From JBBSAT01 sp044223665 (lineage in GTDB: Bacteria > Myxococcota_A > Polyangia > Polyangiales > Sandaracinaceae): a stretch of 64,000 bases of DNA. The stretch lies in the NCBI GenBank assembly GCA_044223665.1, contig JBGALT010000006.1, positions 47,743 to 111,742 of the forward strand, given 5' to 3'. Made by a program: the position numbers and the translations under genes. Of the stretch, positions 1 to 9,461 are shown in pieces. The notes beneath the pieces were generated by a model. It was not told the origin of the DNA. It saw only the letters and a list, made by a program, of their open reading frames with translations, and searched no databases. How positions within the stretch are numbered: position 1 is the stretch's first letter; each line of letters opens with the position of its first letter.

Positions 1-1419
1 CTGTCCCGCGCAGCACGGCTGGCCGGGCCCGCCGCAGAGCTCGCAGGTCGCGCCACCGAAGCCGCCCGTGCAGACGAGCCCGCCTGCCGTGCACTGCCCG
101 GCGCCGCCGCCGCCCACCTGCGGACAGCACGGCTGACCCGCGCCGCCGCACGTGAACATCGTCGACGTGCACGAGCCCATCTGGCAGGTGGTGACCGTGC
201 CGCAGAGCGTCCCGCTGGCGACGCAGCGGTTGCCGACGCAGCAGCCGCCCGCGTCGCAGGCGCCGCTGCCGCAGCACGGCTCGCCCATCGCGCCGCACGC
301 GGTCGTCATGCCGGCGAGGCACACGTCACCGCTCGCGAGCGCGCCGCCGGAGGGCACGCAGCTGCCGCCATCGCAGCAGCCACCGCCGTTGCAGCCGCCG
401 CCCGGGCAGCACGCGGTGCCGGGGTCGCCGCACTGCTCGCAGGCGCCGCCGCTGCACGTCCCGCCGTTGCTGCACGTGCCGCCGGCGGCGACGCAGCTGC
501 CGTCCGCGGGATCGCAGCAGCCGCCCGCGCCGCAGGTGTTCCCGGCGCAGCACTGGTCTCCCACTCCGCCGCACGCCTCGCAGGTCGCGCCGCCGCCGCC
601 GGGCCCACCGCCGCCCGTGCACGCGAAGCCGCCGTCGCAGGTGCGGCCCGCACAGCACGCCTCACCGTTGCCTCCGCACGCCGCGCATACGGCGCCTCCC
701 GTGGGATCGAACGCGCAGGCGAGACCGGCGTCGCACTGGTTCATCCCGCAGCACGGCTCGCCATCGCCGCCGCACGCGATGCAGGAGCCGCTCGCGGTAT
801 CGCAGCGCGTCCCGTTCGCCGTGCAGGTGTTGCCGGCGCAGCAGTCCTGGCCGACGCCGCCGCAGCTGCCGCACGAGCCCATGTCGCACATGCCACCGAC
901 CGGGCAGGCGCCGCCCGCGCCGACGCAGGTCCCCGTGACGCAGCAGCCGGTGCCGCAGTCGTTGCCGGGACAGCACGCCGTGCCCGGCGCGCCGCACGCC
1001 TGACAGGTGCCGGGGCCGCCGCCGTTGCACACGCCGCCGGCGCCGCAGACGCGGCCGGGACAGCACGTGCCGCCGAGCTCGCCGCAGGCCGAGCACACGC
1101 CCGCGACGCAGGCCGACCCGTCGGTGCACGCGCCCGCGCAGCACGCCAGGCCGAGCACGCCGCAGCTCGTCGTCCCGCCGTCCGTGCCGATGCCCGTGTC
1201 GCGCAAGATCACGATCCCCGTGTCGTCGTTCGTCGTGCCGCCGTCGTCGGGGCGCGGACCGGTGTCGGGACGCGGGCCTCCGACATCCTGAACCAGGCCC
1301 GTGTCGGGGAGCGTGATGCCGCTGTCCATCTCGTCGAGCGTGTGGGCGTCGCTACAGGCGGCGACGAAGCTGCTCGCGAGGGCGGCGAGCGCAACCGAGA
1401 AGAAAAGACGTGCGCGCAT
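1..1419 (-). CDS. Cys-rich repeat lipoprotein, C-terminus cut by window edge
   Basis: The frame is open from the ATG at 1419 to the window edge, 473 codons with no stop, so the C-terminus is missing. The start has a GGAGGA ribosome site about 4 nt upstream. Residues 1-22 form a lipoprotein signal ending in SFVAAC, so the mature protein should be lipid-anchored. An Asp/Gly/Thr-rich linker follows (residues about 23-85). After it come short cysteine modules of the type CxxCGxxGxxCCxGxxC, at least ten copies, many with a CC pair. The spacing suggests disulfide-knotted beads on the cell surface. Such proteins are frequent in myxobacteria but no function is established. The facing Pro/Gln-rich plus-strand frame is an artefact of these repeats. 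It is divergent from the FabH-like gene across about 205 bp. Confidence 0.85.
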   Translation of the reverse strand, partial: MRARLFFSVALAALASSFVAACSDAHTLDEMDSGITLPDTGLVQDVGGPRPDTGPRPDDGGTTNDDTGIVILRDTGIGTDGGTTSCGVLGLACCAGACTDGSACVAGVCSACGELGGTCCPGRVCGAGGVCNGGGPGTCQACGAPGTACCPGNDCGTGCCVTGTCVGAGGACPVGGMCDMGSCGSCGGVGQDCCAGNTCTANGTRCDTASGSCIACGGDGEPCCGMNQCDAGLACAFDPTGGAVCAACGGNGEACCAGRTCDGGFACTGGGGPGGGGATCEACGGVGDQCCAGNTCGAGGCCDPADGSCVAAGGTCSNGGTCSGGACEQCGDPGTACCPGGGCNGGGCCDGGSCVPSGGALASGDVCLAGMTTACGAMGEPCCGSGACDAGGCCVGNRCVASGTLCGTVTTCQMGSCTSTMFTCGGAGQPCCPQVGGGGAGQCTAGGLVCTGGFGGATCELCGGPGQPCCAGQ

Positions 1420-1624
1420 GGGGTCCTCCGCGCTCCCCGCGGCGGAGAGCAGCCCGCGACTCTGCACCAGCGCCGCGCCGCGCCGCAACTCCCCCGCTCA
1501 CGACGCACTGCGCCAAGGCGACGGCCCCGATGCGTGCCCTCCGCACGGAGACGAGTGCGCGAACGCCACGGCTCGTGCTAGCTCCTTCGCTCGCCACCCG
1601 GTGTGGCCACGAGCAGGTGCATCC

Positions 1625-2680
1625 ATGAGCGAAGCGAAGATCCAGGCGTACATCTCGGGCACCGGCGGCTACGTGCCGCCGCGCGTGGTCACCAACGATC
1701 AGCTCGCGAAGGAGTACGGGATCGACACCACGCACGAGTGGATCCACCAGCGTAGCGGCATCGAAGAGCGACGCTACGCGGACGAGGGCGTGGGCTCGGC
1801 CGAGATGGGGTGGCTGGCGGCGAAGAAGGCGATCGAGAACGCCAAGCTCACGCCGCGCGACATCGACATGATCATCTTCGCGACGCTCTCGCCCGACATG
1901 CACTTCCCGGGCAGCGCCGTGCTGATGCAGCGGCGCTTCACCGAGCTCTTCGAGGGCGACATGCCCCGCTACGTTCCCTGCCTCGACATCCGCAACCAGT
2001 GCTCCGGCTTCCTCTACGGCCTCGGCACCGGCGCCTCGATGGTGCAGAGCGGCCAGTACAAGCACGTCCTGCTCGTCGGCAGCGAGACGCACTCGGCGGC
2101 GCTCGACTTCACGACGCGCGGCCGTCAGGTGACCTCGCTCTTCGGCGACGGCGCGGGCGCGGCGGTCATCAGCGCGACCGACGATCAGAGCCGCGGCCTG
2201 CGCCGCTGGACGCTCGGCGCCGATGGCCGGCATGCCGAGGCCCTCTGCATGCGGATCTTCGACATCAGCAAGCGCCCCTTCCTCAAGCTCCAGGGCGATC
2301 GCATGAGCGATGCGACGATCCCGGCCGAGATGATCTGGCCGCAGATGGAGGGCAAGGTGGTCTTCCGTCACGCCGTCGAGAAGATGTGCATGTCGCTCAT
2401 GCAGGTCTGCTTCGAGATGCAGCTCTCGGCGAACGACATCGATCTCTTCGTGTTCCACCAGGCGAACATGCGCATCAACCAGTACGTCGCGCAGTCGCTC
2501 GGGATCCCCGAGAACAAGCTGATCCACAACATCCACAAGTACGGCAACACCACGGCCGCCACGATCCCGCTGCTCCTCGCCGAGGCGGAGGAGACGGGGC
2601 GCCTGAAGAAGGGCATGAAGGTCGCGATGGCGGCCTTCGGCGCCGGCTTCACGTGGGGCGCCGCGGTCATGGACTGGTGA
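1625..2680 (+). CDS. 3-oxoacyl-ACP synthase III family protein (FabH-like)
   Basis: A 351-residue thiolase-fold ketosynthase of usual FabH length. The catalytic triad is visible: Cys126 in NQCSGFLYG, His278 in VFHQANMRI and Asn308 in KYGNTTAATIP, with the FabH-typical 30-residue gap between His and Asn. The LFGDGAGAAV motif is also present. Known members condense an acyl-CoA starter with malonyl-ACP in the cytoplasm to begin fatty-acid chains; related enzymes prime polyketides. No acpP, fabD or fabG lies nearby, so this may be a specialised paralogue. The ATG at 1625 fits the family N-terminus (ISGTGGYVPPRVVTN); the open frame extends further upstream without homology. Confidence 0.9.
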   Translation: MSEAKIQAYISGTGGYVPPRVVTNDQLAKEYGIDTTHEWIHQRSGIEERRYADEGVGSAEMGWLAAKKAIENAKLTPRDIDMIIFATLSPDMHFPGSAVLMQRRFTELFEGDMPRYVPCLDIRNQCSGFLYGLGTGASMVQSGQYKHVLLVGSETHSAALDFTTRGRQVTSLFGDGAGAAVISATDDQSRGLRRWTLGADGRHAEALCMRIFDISKRPFLKLQGDRMSDATIPAEMIWPQMEGKVVFRHAVEKMCMSLMQVCFEMQLSANDIDLFVFHQANMRINQYVAQSLGIPENKLIHNIHKYGNTTAATIPLLLAEAEETGRLKKGMKVAMAAFGAGFTWGAAVMDW

Positions 2681-2738
2681 TCCGCGCGCGCCGTCGTCGC
2701 TCGGGCGACGGAGGCGAGCGACGAAGAGGAGGCAGCTC

Positions 2739-3890
2739 TTGAGCGCTCGCTGCTGGTGCTCGTTCGTGCTCCTCGTCGGTGCGTGCGGCGGTGCTCCGCC
2801 GGGCGCGCCCGAGCGAGCGAGCACGCCACCGAGCGAGACCGCACAGGGCCGAGCCACCGAGGCGACGAGCGCGAGCGAGACCGGCTCGTCCGTGCCCGAG
2901 GCCGCTCCCGCGCCCCCGCCCTCACGCTCGGACGAGCGCGCCGACGAGGCCGTCGCGGCGCCCACGTACGACCTGCACGAGTGGGGCGTCGTCGACGTGC
3001 CCGCCTCGGGCCCGGTGGAGATCGCCGCCGGCGCCGGCGCCCCCGCGAGGCCCGTCGCCGTCCGCAAGCCGGTCCTCTACGTGCACCTTCTCGACGGCGC
3101 GACCGAGACGCCGCTCTCGCTGCGCGTCGCGCTGGGGGGCTCCCTCGTCGAGCACGACCCACCCGGCGCGGTCCGCGACGGCAACGTGCTCGAGTGGCCG
3201 TCGATCACCGCACGCGCGGCGCACTGCGCGCCGCACGTCCCGTCGGGCGCCTGCGCCACGGCCGACGGCGTGTGCGAGGTCGCCGAGCTCGCTCGGTACG
3301 ACGCGCCCTCGGCCGCGTGCCTCGAGGTCGATGGGGTGCGCTCCTCCCTGCTCTTCTATCGCGGGAGCGCGCCGTCGATTCCCCTGCCGCTGACCGCGAC
3401 GCGCGCGGCGGACGGCACCGTGACGGCGACCGCGAGCGCGACGTTCTACGGCACGCCGGGCGGGCTGCTCCGCCTCTCGAGCGCGATGGGCCCGTCGTCA
3501 CCGGCGGGCCGGATCGTCGTCTCTCGCGCCGAGGCCCCCGGCTACGGCGGCTCGGTGTCCATCCCGGTCGGGACCGAGACGATCACGCGCGCGGAAGGCG
3601 TGGCCGAGCTCACCCGCTCGTTCACCGCGCTCGGGCTGACCGAAGACGAGGCCGCGGCGTTCGTCGCCGGCTGGGGCGACGAGCTCTTCGGCCCGGCGAG
3701 CACGGTCACGCGCGATGCGCCGGCCCGCTCGAGGCTCGCGCCCGACGGGCCGCGCCTGCCCGACGTGCTGCTCTACTTCATGCCCTACCCGACGATCGAC
3801 GCCGTCTCGGCCCTCGACGCGCAGCCGCGCCCACGCGTGCTCCGGCGCGCGATGCTCGTGCGCATCGACCTCGGCCCCGCCGGAGGGTGA
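2739..3890 (+). CDS. Secreted lipoprotein with HEWG motif, unknown function
   Basis: A 383-residue protein starting at TTG 2739, chosen because AGGAGG lies just upstream and the frame opens directly into a lipoprotein signal (lipobox LVGAC). A low-complexity Pro/Ser/Glu linker (residues about 17-75) leads to YDLHEWGVVDV. A short HEWG motif at the start of the mature domain recurs in secreted proteins of myxobacteria and planctomycetes, as far as I recall. The rest looks beta-rich with a few Cys residues and no recognisable catalytic site. It lies 58 bp downstream of the FabH-like gene on the same strand and is convergent with the next gene. Function unknown. Confidence 0.8.
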   Translation: MSARCWCSFVLLVGACGGAPPGAPERASTPPSETAQGRATEATSASETGSSVPEAAPAPPPSRSDERADEAVAAPTYDLHEWGVVDVPASGPVEIAAGAGAPARPVAVRKPVLYVHLLDGATETPLSLRVALGGSLVEHDPPGAVRDGNVLEWPSITARAAHCAPHVPSGACATADGVCEVAELARYDAPSAACLEVDGVRSSLLFYRGSAPSIPLPLTATRAADGTVTATASATFYGTPGGLLRLSSAMGPSSPAGRIVVSRAEAPGYGGSVSIPVGTETITRAEGVAELTRSFTALGLTEDEAAAFVAGWGDELFGPASTVTRDAPARSRLAPDGPRLPDVLLYFMPYPTIDAVSALDAQPRPRVLRRAMLVRIDLGPAGG

Positions 3891-3921
3891 CGCTCGTCAC
3901 CGAGCCGCGTGATCGACGCCG

Positions 3922-5703
3922 TCAGATGCAGTCTTGCGGGCGCACGCAGCCGCCGTTGCAGCAGACCGTCTGCGAGGGACAGCGCGTCCCGGCGCAACGC
4001 CCTGTCGCCAAGCACTGATCGTCGTACGTGCACTCGTTCAGGTCGTCGCAGAACGCTCCGACCTGGACCACGTGCGTGCATCCGCTCGGCCCACACGCAT
4101 CCATCGTGCAACCGTTTCCGTCGTCGCACGTGTCGGGCAGACCCGCGCACGCCGAGGCAGCGCACTGATCGTTGCGCGTGCAGGGGTTACCGTCGTCGCA
4201 GCCGTGCGCGTTCGCGACGTGCGTGCACTGCGTACCGTCGCAGGCGTCGTCGGTGCAGGGGTTCGCGTCGTCGCAGCCCACCGCGACGCAGGTGTTGCCG
4301 CAGCACATCGTCCCGGTCGCGCACCCGGTGTGGACGCAGACGTCGTTCAGGCAGCTCGCCGTCTCGCAGGGCCCCGCGCTCGCCGCGCACGTCGCCTGGA
4401 CGCACGTCGCGCCGCTCTGGCAGCCGTGCGCGGGATCGCAGCGACCTCCGGCCCCGCACACCGCGTCCATGGCGACGTGCGCGCAGCTCCCGCCCGAACA
4501 GCTGTCGGTCGTGCAGCCGACCCCGTCGTCGCAGGCCATCGCGGCGCCGGGCTGGCAGCTCCCGCCTCCGCAGGCGTCGCCGACCGTGCACGCGTTGCCG
4601 TCGTCGCAGCTCGAGGCGTTGGCGTCGTGGGCGCACCCGACGCCCGTGCGACAGGAGTCGGTCGTGCACCCGTTGGCGTCGTCGCAAGCCATCGTTCCGG
4701 CGCCCGTGCACGTCGTGCCCTCGCAGACGTCGCCCAAGGTGCACGGGTCGCCGTCGTCGCAGCTGCCCGGCCTCGGGGTGTGCCGGCACGCCGCGGCGCC
4801 CACGTCGCAGTAGTCGTTCGTGCACGGTGCCCCGTCGTCGCAGCCGCTCGGGACGCACGTCTGACCGCAGCACGTCTGGCCGGCCCCGCACGCGAACGTG
4901 CGCACGCACAGCGCCCCCTGGCACGTCGCCGTCTCGCATCCCGTGGGCATGCACGTCGCGGTGGAGCAGGTGTCGTACTGACAGCCGTTCGTGGGATCGC
5001 AGTGACCGCCGCTCGATGCCGTGCACGCGGCGTCGTCGGCGTCGTGCACGCAGCCGGTGCCGTCACAGCTGTCGACGGTGCACGCCACGTGGTCGTCGCA
5101 GTCGATGCGGTCGGTGCTGGGGTGGCACTCGCCGCCCTTGCAGCGCTCGCTGCCGTTGCACGGGTTGCCGTCGGTGCACTCGTCGTCGGTCGTGCACGGC
5201 GGCGGCATGCCGGCGTCGGTTTCCACCGTGCCGGCGTCGGGGCCGGGCTCGATCGGGCCACATCGTCCGCCGCGACAGGCCAGGCCGTCGGGGCAGGCGA
5301 GCGCACGGCACGCGTCCTCGAGCACGAGGTGCAGCGTGTGCTGCTCGCCGGCCACGTAGCCCGCGCGCACCCGCGCCTGCGTGACGAGCGCCCCGCCCCC
5401 GTCGTAGGCCGTGGCCTCGATCTCGAACAGGCGCGTCGTGTCGCCGCCCGCCGGCGTGACCGTGAGATCGACCGGCCACGCGATGGGCCCCTCGTAGACG
5501 AAGGGCGCGTGCGCGTCGATGGCGGTGGTGCCCGGCGGGCCACCGCGCACCGTCACGACGAGACGCACGGCGTCGGCCCGCGTGAGGGGCTCGGCATCGA
5601 CGTACACGACGACCGACGTCGCCGCCCGAGGGCTCGCGCAGGAGCAAGCGAGCGCCGCCGCGACGAGAGCGCAGAGAGCGAGCGGGCGGGTACGCGAAGT
5701 CAT
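3922..5703 (-). CDS. Cys-rich lipoprotein with CDDGNxCTxDxC repeats
   Basis: 593 residues from the ATG at 5703; upstream in-frame residues are excluded because they overlap the GNAT gene and precede the signal peptide. A signal sequence with cysteines (ALACSCAS) suggests lipidation. A beta-type N-terminal domain (about residues 30-155) is followed by many copies of a module of the form CDDGNPCTxDxCxxxxCxH, running to a C-terminal CCNGGC segment. The module resembles the Dictyostelium CTDC repeat family, so the protein is probably an extended, disulfide-rich surface rod. It lies 14 bp downstream of the GNAT gene and is probably the last gene of the ABC1 kinase operon. Confidence 0.85.
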   Translation of the reverse strand: MTSRTRPLALCALVAAALACSCASPRAATSVVVYVDAEPLTRADAVRLVVTVRGGPPGTTAIDAHAPFVYEGPIAWPVDLTVTPAGGDTTRLFEIEATAYDGGGALVTQARVRAGYVAGEQHTLHLVLEDACRALACPDGLACRGGRCGPIEPGPDAGTVETDAGMPPPCTTDDECTDGNPCNGSERCKGGECHPSTDRIDCDDHVACTVDSCDGTGCVHDADDAACTASSGGHCDPTNGCQYDTCSTATCMPTGCETATCQGALCVRTFACGAGQTCCGQTCVPSGCDDGAPCTNDYCDVGAAACRHTPRPGSCDDGDPCTLGDVCEGTTCTGAGTMACDDANGCTTDSCRTGVGCAHDANASSCDDGNACTVGDACGGGSCQPGAAMACDDGVGCTTDSCSGGSCAHVAMDAVCGAGGRCDPAHGCQSGATCVQATCAASAGPCETASCLNDVCVHTGCATGTMCCGNTCVAVGCDDANPCTDDACDGTQCTHVANAHGCDDGNPCTRNDQCAASACAGLPDTCDDGNGCTMDACGPSGCTHVVQVGAFCDDLNECTYDDQCLATGRCAGTRCPSQTVCCNGGCVRPQDCI

Positions 5704-5717
5704 GCTGCGAGCGTGAC

Positions 5718-6233
5718 CTACGGCGAGGTCGCCCGCATCTTCTCTCGGACGGAGACGAAGCGCACGAGATCGTCGTCGCATCCGTCCCGATCGAAACCGG
5801 CCTTCTCGAGCACCCTCGAGCTCGCCAGGTTCGAGCGGTGCGCCCGCGCCACGACGCGGCTCGCGCCGAGCACTTCGTGCGCGATCCGTCTCAGCGCCCG
5901 CGCCACGTGCGTGCCATGCCCCCGGCCCCAGTGCTGGGAGGCGACGAGGTAGCCGATCTCCGGGACCTCGGCGCCCTGCTCGGAGACGAAGATGCGCCCG
6001 CTCGCGACGTAGTTGCCTGCCTCGAGCGCGGCGACGGCGACGAGATAGCGTGGATCCTCGGGCGCGAGGTAGCGCTCGAGCACGCCGAGCACCTCGTCTC
6101 GCCGGAGCGGACCTCCGACCGGGCCCATCGTCACCGGATCGGTGACGAGCGCGGAGAGCCGGTCCAGATCGCCCCGCTCGTAGGAGCGCAGCACGAGCGG
6201 CCCCTCGACGACGCTCTCGATCCGGATCGGCAC
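5718..6233 (-). CDS. GNAT family N-acetyltransferase
   Basis: 171 residues if the GTG at 6233 is used, 4 nt after the stop of the upstream ABC1 kinase gene. The longer frame would sit inside that gene. The GNAT fold is indicated by the N-terminal LRSYERGDLDRLSALVTD pattern, by the acetyl-CoA loop QHWGRGHGTHVARAL (a variant of Q/RxxGxG/A) and by the motif NLASSRVLEKAGF, typical of RimJ/RimL-like enzymes. These acetylate amino groups of small molecules or protein N-termini. The substrate cannot be read from the sequence. Confidence 0.85.
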   Translation of the reverse strand: MPIRIESVVEGPLVLRSYERGDLDRLSALVTDPVTMGPVGGPLRRDEVLGVLERYLAPEDPRYLVAVAALEAGNYVASGRIFVSEQGAEVPEIGYLVASQHWGRGHGTHVARALRRIAHEVLGASRVVARAHRSNLASSRVLEKAGFDRDGCDDDLVRFVSVREKMRATSP

Positions 6234-6237
6234 CTCG

Positions 6238-7905
6238 CTACTTCTTCCGCTTCCGGTTGAGCCACCACGTCTGCACGATGTGGCCGCCGCCCCAGCCGAT
6301 CGCCATGAGGAAGAAGACCGCACCCGTGAAGAGGTGCTCGGTCGCGAGCAGGTGCGCGCTGCCCGCGATGAGGCCTGCCACGACGAGGCCCGAGTACAGG
6401 CGCCGCCCGATCACGTCGATCGCCCCGCCGGCCTGCGGATCGCGCGTGCGGATCTCCAGGCGCCCTTGGCGCAGGTCCTCGAGGATCTCCTGCGACTGGA
6501 TGGGGAAGTCCGTCGCCGCGACGCTGATGCGCGAGAGCGAGCGGAGCAGCTCCGGGAGCATGCGCTCGGGCGAGTAGCGCTGCGCGAGCAGCTTGAGGAA
6601 GTAGGGCTTCATCTCCTGGTAGAGATCGAAGTCGGGCGCGATCTCCTTGCCCACGCCCTCCATCGTCATGATGGACTTGCCGACCATCAGGAAGTCGGGC
6701 GGGATCTCCAGGCCGTACTTCTGCGAGCCCTGCACGAGATCGCGGATGAGCGCCGAGACCTGGATGTCGCGCATCTGCTTGCCGAGGTACTTCTCGGAGA
6801 GCGTGGCGACCTCGCCCTCGAAGGCAGCGCGATCGATCTTCTTGGTGGGCGTGCCGATCTGGAGGAGCGCGTCGGCCAGGCCGCGCGGGTCCTCCTGCAC
6901 CGCGGCGACCATCAGATCGATGGTCTTGTCGCGCAGCTGCGGCGTCAGGCGCCCGACGAGCCCCAGATCGATGAGGCCGATCACGGGCGACTCGGGCGTC
7001 CCCATGATGATGATGTTTCCCGGGTGCGGATCGGCGTGGAAGAAGCCGTCCTCGAAGATGCTCTTGATGGTGATCGAGAGCATCGCGCGCACGATGGCGT
7101 CGGCGTCGTAGCCGGCCGCGATGGCGTCGTAGACCTTCTTGCCCGAGAAGAACTCGAGCGCGAGCACGCGGTTGCCCGAGTGGTCGCGGTAGACCTTGGG
7201 GAAGCGGACGTAGGGGACGCCCTCGAAGTTCTTCGCGAAGCGCGTGGCGTGATCGGCCTCGAGGTTGAAGTCGAGCTCGGCGCTGATCGCGCGATCGAAC
7301 TCGCTCACCATCTTCGACGGCTGATAGAGGCGCGACTCGGGGATCGCGCGCTCGATGGCGCCGGCGAGCAGATAGAGCAGCTCGATGTCGCGCTCCATCG
7401 TGAACGAGATGTTCGGCCGCTGGACCTTGAGGACGACCTCTTTGACCTTGCCGTCGTCGAGCTTGATGCGCGCGCGGTGTACCTGACCGACCGACGCCGA
7501 GGCGAGCGGGCTCTCGTCGATCCACTCGACGAGATCGAAGATCGATCCCGAGAGGTCGGCCTCGATGACCGCCTTGATCTCGGCGAACGAGACGGGCGGC
7601 ACGCGGTCCTGGAGCTTCTTCAGCTCGAGGATGACGTCGGGGGGCACGAGGTCGGGTCGCGTGGAGACGATCTGCCCGAGCTTGACGAAGCTCGGCCCGA
7701 GGTCCTGCACGACGAGGCGCACGCGCTCGCCGAGCGTCTGGTTCTTCTGCGCTTCCGGCCCGTTCCCGCGATTGGGCCCGGCGACGAGCGAGCCGAGCGC
7801 CGTGCGCCCGATGACCTCGCCGAACCCGTGCCGCACGAGGACGCCGACGATCTGCCGCAGCCGGTCGAGATCGCGGACGGTGGAGAGCAGCGTGGGCGGT
7901 GCCAT
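6238..7905 (-). CDS. ABC1/UbiB family atypical kinase, membrane-anchored
   Basis: 555 residues. Family hallmarks are present in order: KxGQ segment FVKLGQIVSTRPDLVP, Ala-rich nucleotide loop ASASVGQVH, the lysine of VLKVQRP, the AELDFNLEADH segment, FHADPHPGN, and the metal-binding IDLG. A basic, hydrophobic C-terminal hairpin (about residues 500-545) gives two membrane segments. UbiB/AarF and Coq8 support ubiquinone biosynthesis or lipid homeostasis, apparently by ATPase activity rather than protein phosphorylation. The gene heads a compact set with the GNAT and Cys-rich lipoprotein genes. A Coq4-like gene is also in the window but 50 kb away. Confidence 0.93.
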   Translation of the reverse strand: MAPPTLLSTVRDLDRLRQIVGVLVRHGFGEVIGRTALGSLVAGPNRGNGPEAQKNQTLGERVRLVVQDLGPSFVKLGQIVSTRPDLVPPDVILELKKLQDRVPPVSFAEIKAVIEADLSGSIFDLVEWIDESPLASASVGQVHRARIKLDDGKVKEVVLKVQRPNISFTMERDIELLYLLAGAIERAIPESRLYQPSKMVSEFDRAISAELDFNLEADHATRFAKNFEGVPYVRFPKVYRDHSGNRVLALEFFSGKKVYDAIAAGYDADAIVRAMLSITIKSIFEDGFFHADPHPGNIIIMGTPESPVIGLIDLGLVGRLTPQLRDKTIDLMVAAVQEDPRGLADALLQIGTPTKKIDRAAFEGEVATLSEKYLGKQMRDIQVSALIRDLVQGSQKYGLEIPPDFLMVGKSIMTMEGVGKEIAPDFDLYQEMKPYFLKLLAQRYSPERMLPELLRSLSRISVAATDFPIQSQEILEDLRQGRLEIRTRDPQAGGAIDVIGRRLYSGLVVAGLIAGSAHLLATEHLFTGAVFFLMAIGWGGGHIVQTWWLNRKRKK

Positions 7906-8013
7906 TCGGGGCGCAGCGTAGACCGGGCGATCGCACGGGTCGACCTGTGGCGCGCGCGAAGGGAGCGAAATATGGCGCGCCCGCCGCGCGTACGGCTCGC
8001 GTGCGAGCGCGCG

Positions 8014-9252
8014 TCAGCCGAGCTCGCTCATCGCGGTTCGCATGCTCGCCACGACGAGGCCGATGTTGGTCGTGGCGAGAGAGAACTGCGCGAAGAGCGC
8101 GACGGGGTCGGCGCGATAGCGCCACGCGCACGAGAGGACCTCCCCGCGCGTCACGAAGACCTCGCTCACGGCATCGGAGCGGGCCTCGGCGGACTGGACG
8201 AGCGGAAGGAGCGACCAGACGAAGGCGGCATCCGGCGCCGGCCCATGGCGGCGCGTCACGGCCTTGGTCACGAGATCGAATGCAGCGACGGACTCGACGC
8301 CGCGCATCCGGGCGAGCGCGCGACAGAGCACGTCCGTGCGCAAGAGCACCTCCGGTCGGAGCAGACCGGCGGCGGGCGTTCCGCCGTCCGCGGGAGGCGG
8401 AATGCTGTCGCCCGCGGAGGGCGCCGCGATCGCACCGAACGACGCCGTGCGTCGCCACGACGCCTCGACGAACATCGCGAGGCTCTGCGGCTGTCGGCGA
8501 ACGTCCTGTAGTGCCCGCACGAGCTCGGCGCGGAGCACGTCGTAGAAGCGCGACTCGTCGGCCAGGCCCCACGCGACGACCACCTCGTGCAGCCCGCGCC
8601 CCGAGCGCAGCGCCTCTTCGCGGATCGCGTCGGCCGTGGCGTCGTCGAGGCTGCTACCCGCCTCGCTGAGCATCTGGTGCAAGCGCAGCGGTGCCCACGG
8701 GCAGTGCACCCACGCGATGTCGCCGTCGGCGAGGAGCACTCGCGCCGTACCGTTGCGCGACTTCACGATCACTTCGCCGCTACGCCGGCTGGCCGCCGCG
8801 CGCTGCAGGATCTCGTCCGGCGGGCCCACCTCGTTGCGCCGAACGGGCATGCGGGCGACGACGCGCAGCCGCACGCGGAACGCCGCCGCATCGAAGGGCT
8901 TCACGAGCAGGTCGTCGGCGCCGCGGCGCAGGAGCGAGAGGAGCCGGGCTTCGTCGAGCAGTCCCCAGAGCGCGAGGATCGGAGGGCGCTCCGGGATCTC
9001 GGCGAGCCGCTCCAGCATCGCGCGCGCCGTCGGGATCGATGCCGGCAAGCCCACGACGCAGACGTCGAAGTCTTGGCCGCGCGTCGCGAGCGCCACGGCG
9101 AATGCGTCTTCCGTGTCGACGTACTCGACGACGTGATGCGCGCTCGACGCTTGGATGACGCGCAAGGTCTGCTCGTCGGGCTCGTGCACGATCAGCGCGA
9201 GCGGCCGCGCGATGCTCACCGAGCCCGGGCTCGATCGCATGGGGCTGTTCAC
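8014..9252 (-). CDS. Receiver-like / DUF4388 (PATAN) / roadblock-like regulator
   Basis: 412 residues from GTG 9252, which has GAGGA at good spacing and overlaps the upstream stop as GTGA. An ATG at 9240 is the alternative. Residues about 10-125 resemble a response-regulator receiver: the conserved Lys of LLVKPF is present, but the phospho-acceptor Asp is replaced (DVCVVGLPAS), so it is probably a pseudo-receiver. Residues about 140-260 match the DUF4388/PATAN pattern (GEVIVKSRNGTARVLLADGD). The C-terminal 110 residues resemble roadblock/LC7 domains that bind small GTPases such as MglA. It is the last gene of the globin-CDGSH operon, suggesting a cytosolic signalling role linked to oxygen or redox state. 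Confidence 0.75.
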   Translation of the reverse strand: MNSPMRSSPGSVSIARPLALIVHEPDEQTLRVIQASSAHHVVEYVDTEDAFAVALATRGQDFDVCVVGLPASIPTARAMLERLAEIPERPPILALWGLLDEARLLSLLRRGADDLLVKPFDAAAFRVRLRVVARMPVRRNEVGPPDEILQRAAASRRSGEVIVKSRNGTARVLLADGDIAWVHCPWAPLRLHQMLSEAGSSLDDATADAIREEALRSGRGLHEVVVAWGLADESRFYDVLRAELVRALQDVRRQPQSLAMFVEASWRRTASFGAIAAPSAGDSIPPPADGGTPAAGLLRPEVLLRTDVLCRALARMRGVESVAAFDLVTKAVTRRHGPAPDAAFVWSLLPLVQSAEARSDAVSEVFVTRGEVLSCAWRYRADPVALFAQFSLATTNIGLVVASMRTAMSELG

Positions 9253-9461
9253 GCGTCGTCCTCGGCCGGCTTCTCGAACGTGGTGCGGTTGTGGGCGCCG
9301 TCGCAGAACGGTGCCGTCGACGTGGCGCCGCAGCGGCAGAAGCGCACCTTCGGCCGGGTCGGCGGCTCGATCGGCGTGCCGTCCAGCCCGAAGATCTCGG
9401 CGCCCTCGTCGAGCTCGACCACCAGCGGCCCTCGCGGAACGACGCGGATGCGCGTGCTCAT
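9249..9461 (-). CDS. CDGSH iron-sulfur domain protein
   Basis: A 70-residue protein carrying the complete CDGSH signature FCRCGATSTAPFCDGAH. Cys42, Cys44, Cys53 and His57 are the expected 3Cys-1His ligands of a [2Fe-2S] cluster. Members of this family are small redox or cluster-transfer proteins. It starts at ATG 9461, overlapping the globin stop as ATGA, and its stop overlaps the next gene start as GTGA. All three genes should therefore be translated in a coupled manner. Confidence 0.92.
   Translation of the reverse strand: MSTRIRVVPRGPLVVELDEGAEIFGLDGTPIEPPTRPKVRFCRCGATSTAPFCDGAHNRTTFEKPAEDDA

Noticed and set aside
152..1003. Long plus-strand Pro/Gln-rich frame opposite the first gene
   Set aside because: It is the antisense of regularly spaced Cys/Gly codons; it has no ribosome site, and the minus-strand protein has a signal peptide and repeats.
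3922..5703. Regular repeats that could suggest a CRISPR-like array
   Set aside because: The period is coding (Cys modules of varying length) and DNA copies are diverged; there are no constant direct repeats with unique spacers.
6280..8511. Plus-strand frame of 743 codons opposite the ABC1 kinase gene
   Set aside because: Antisense shadow with Arg/Asp/Glu-rich composition and no domain.
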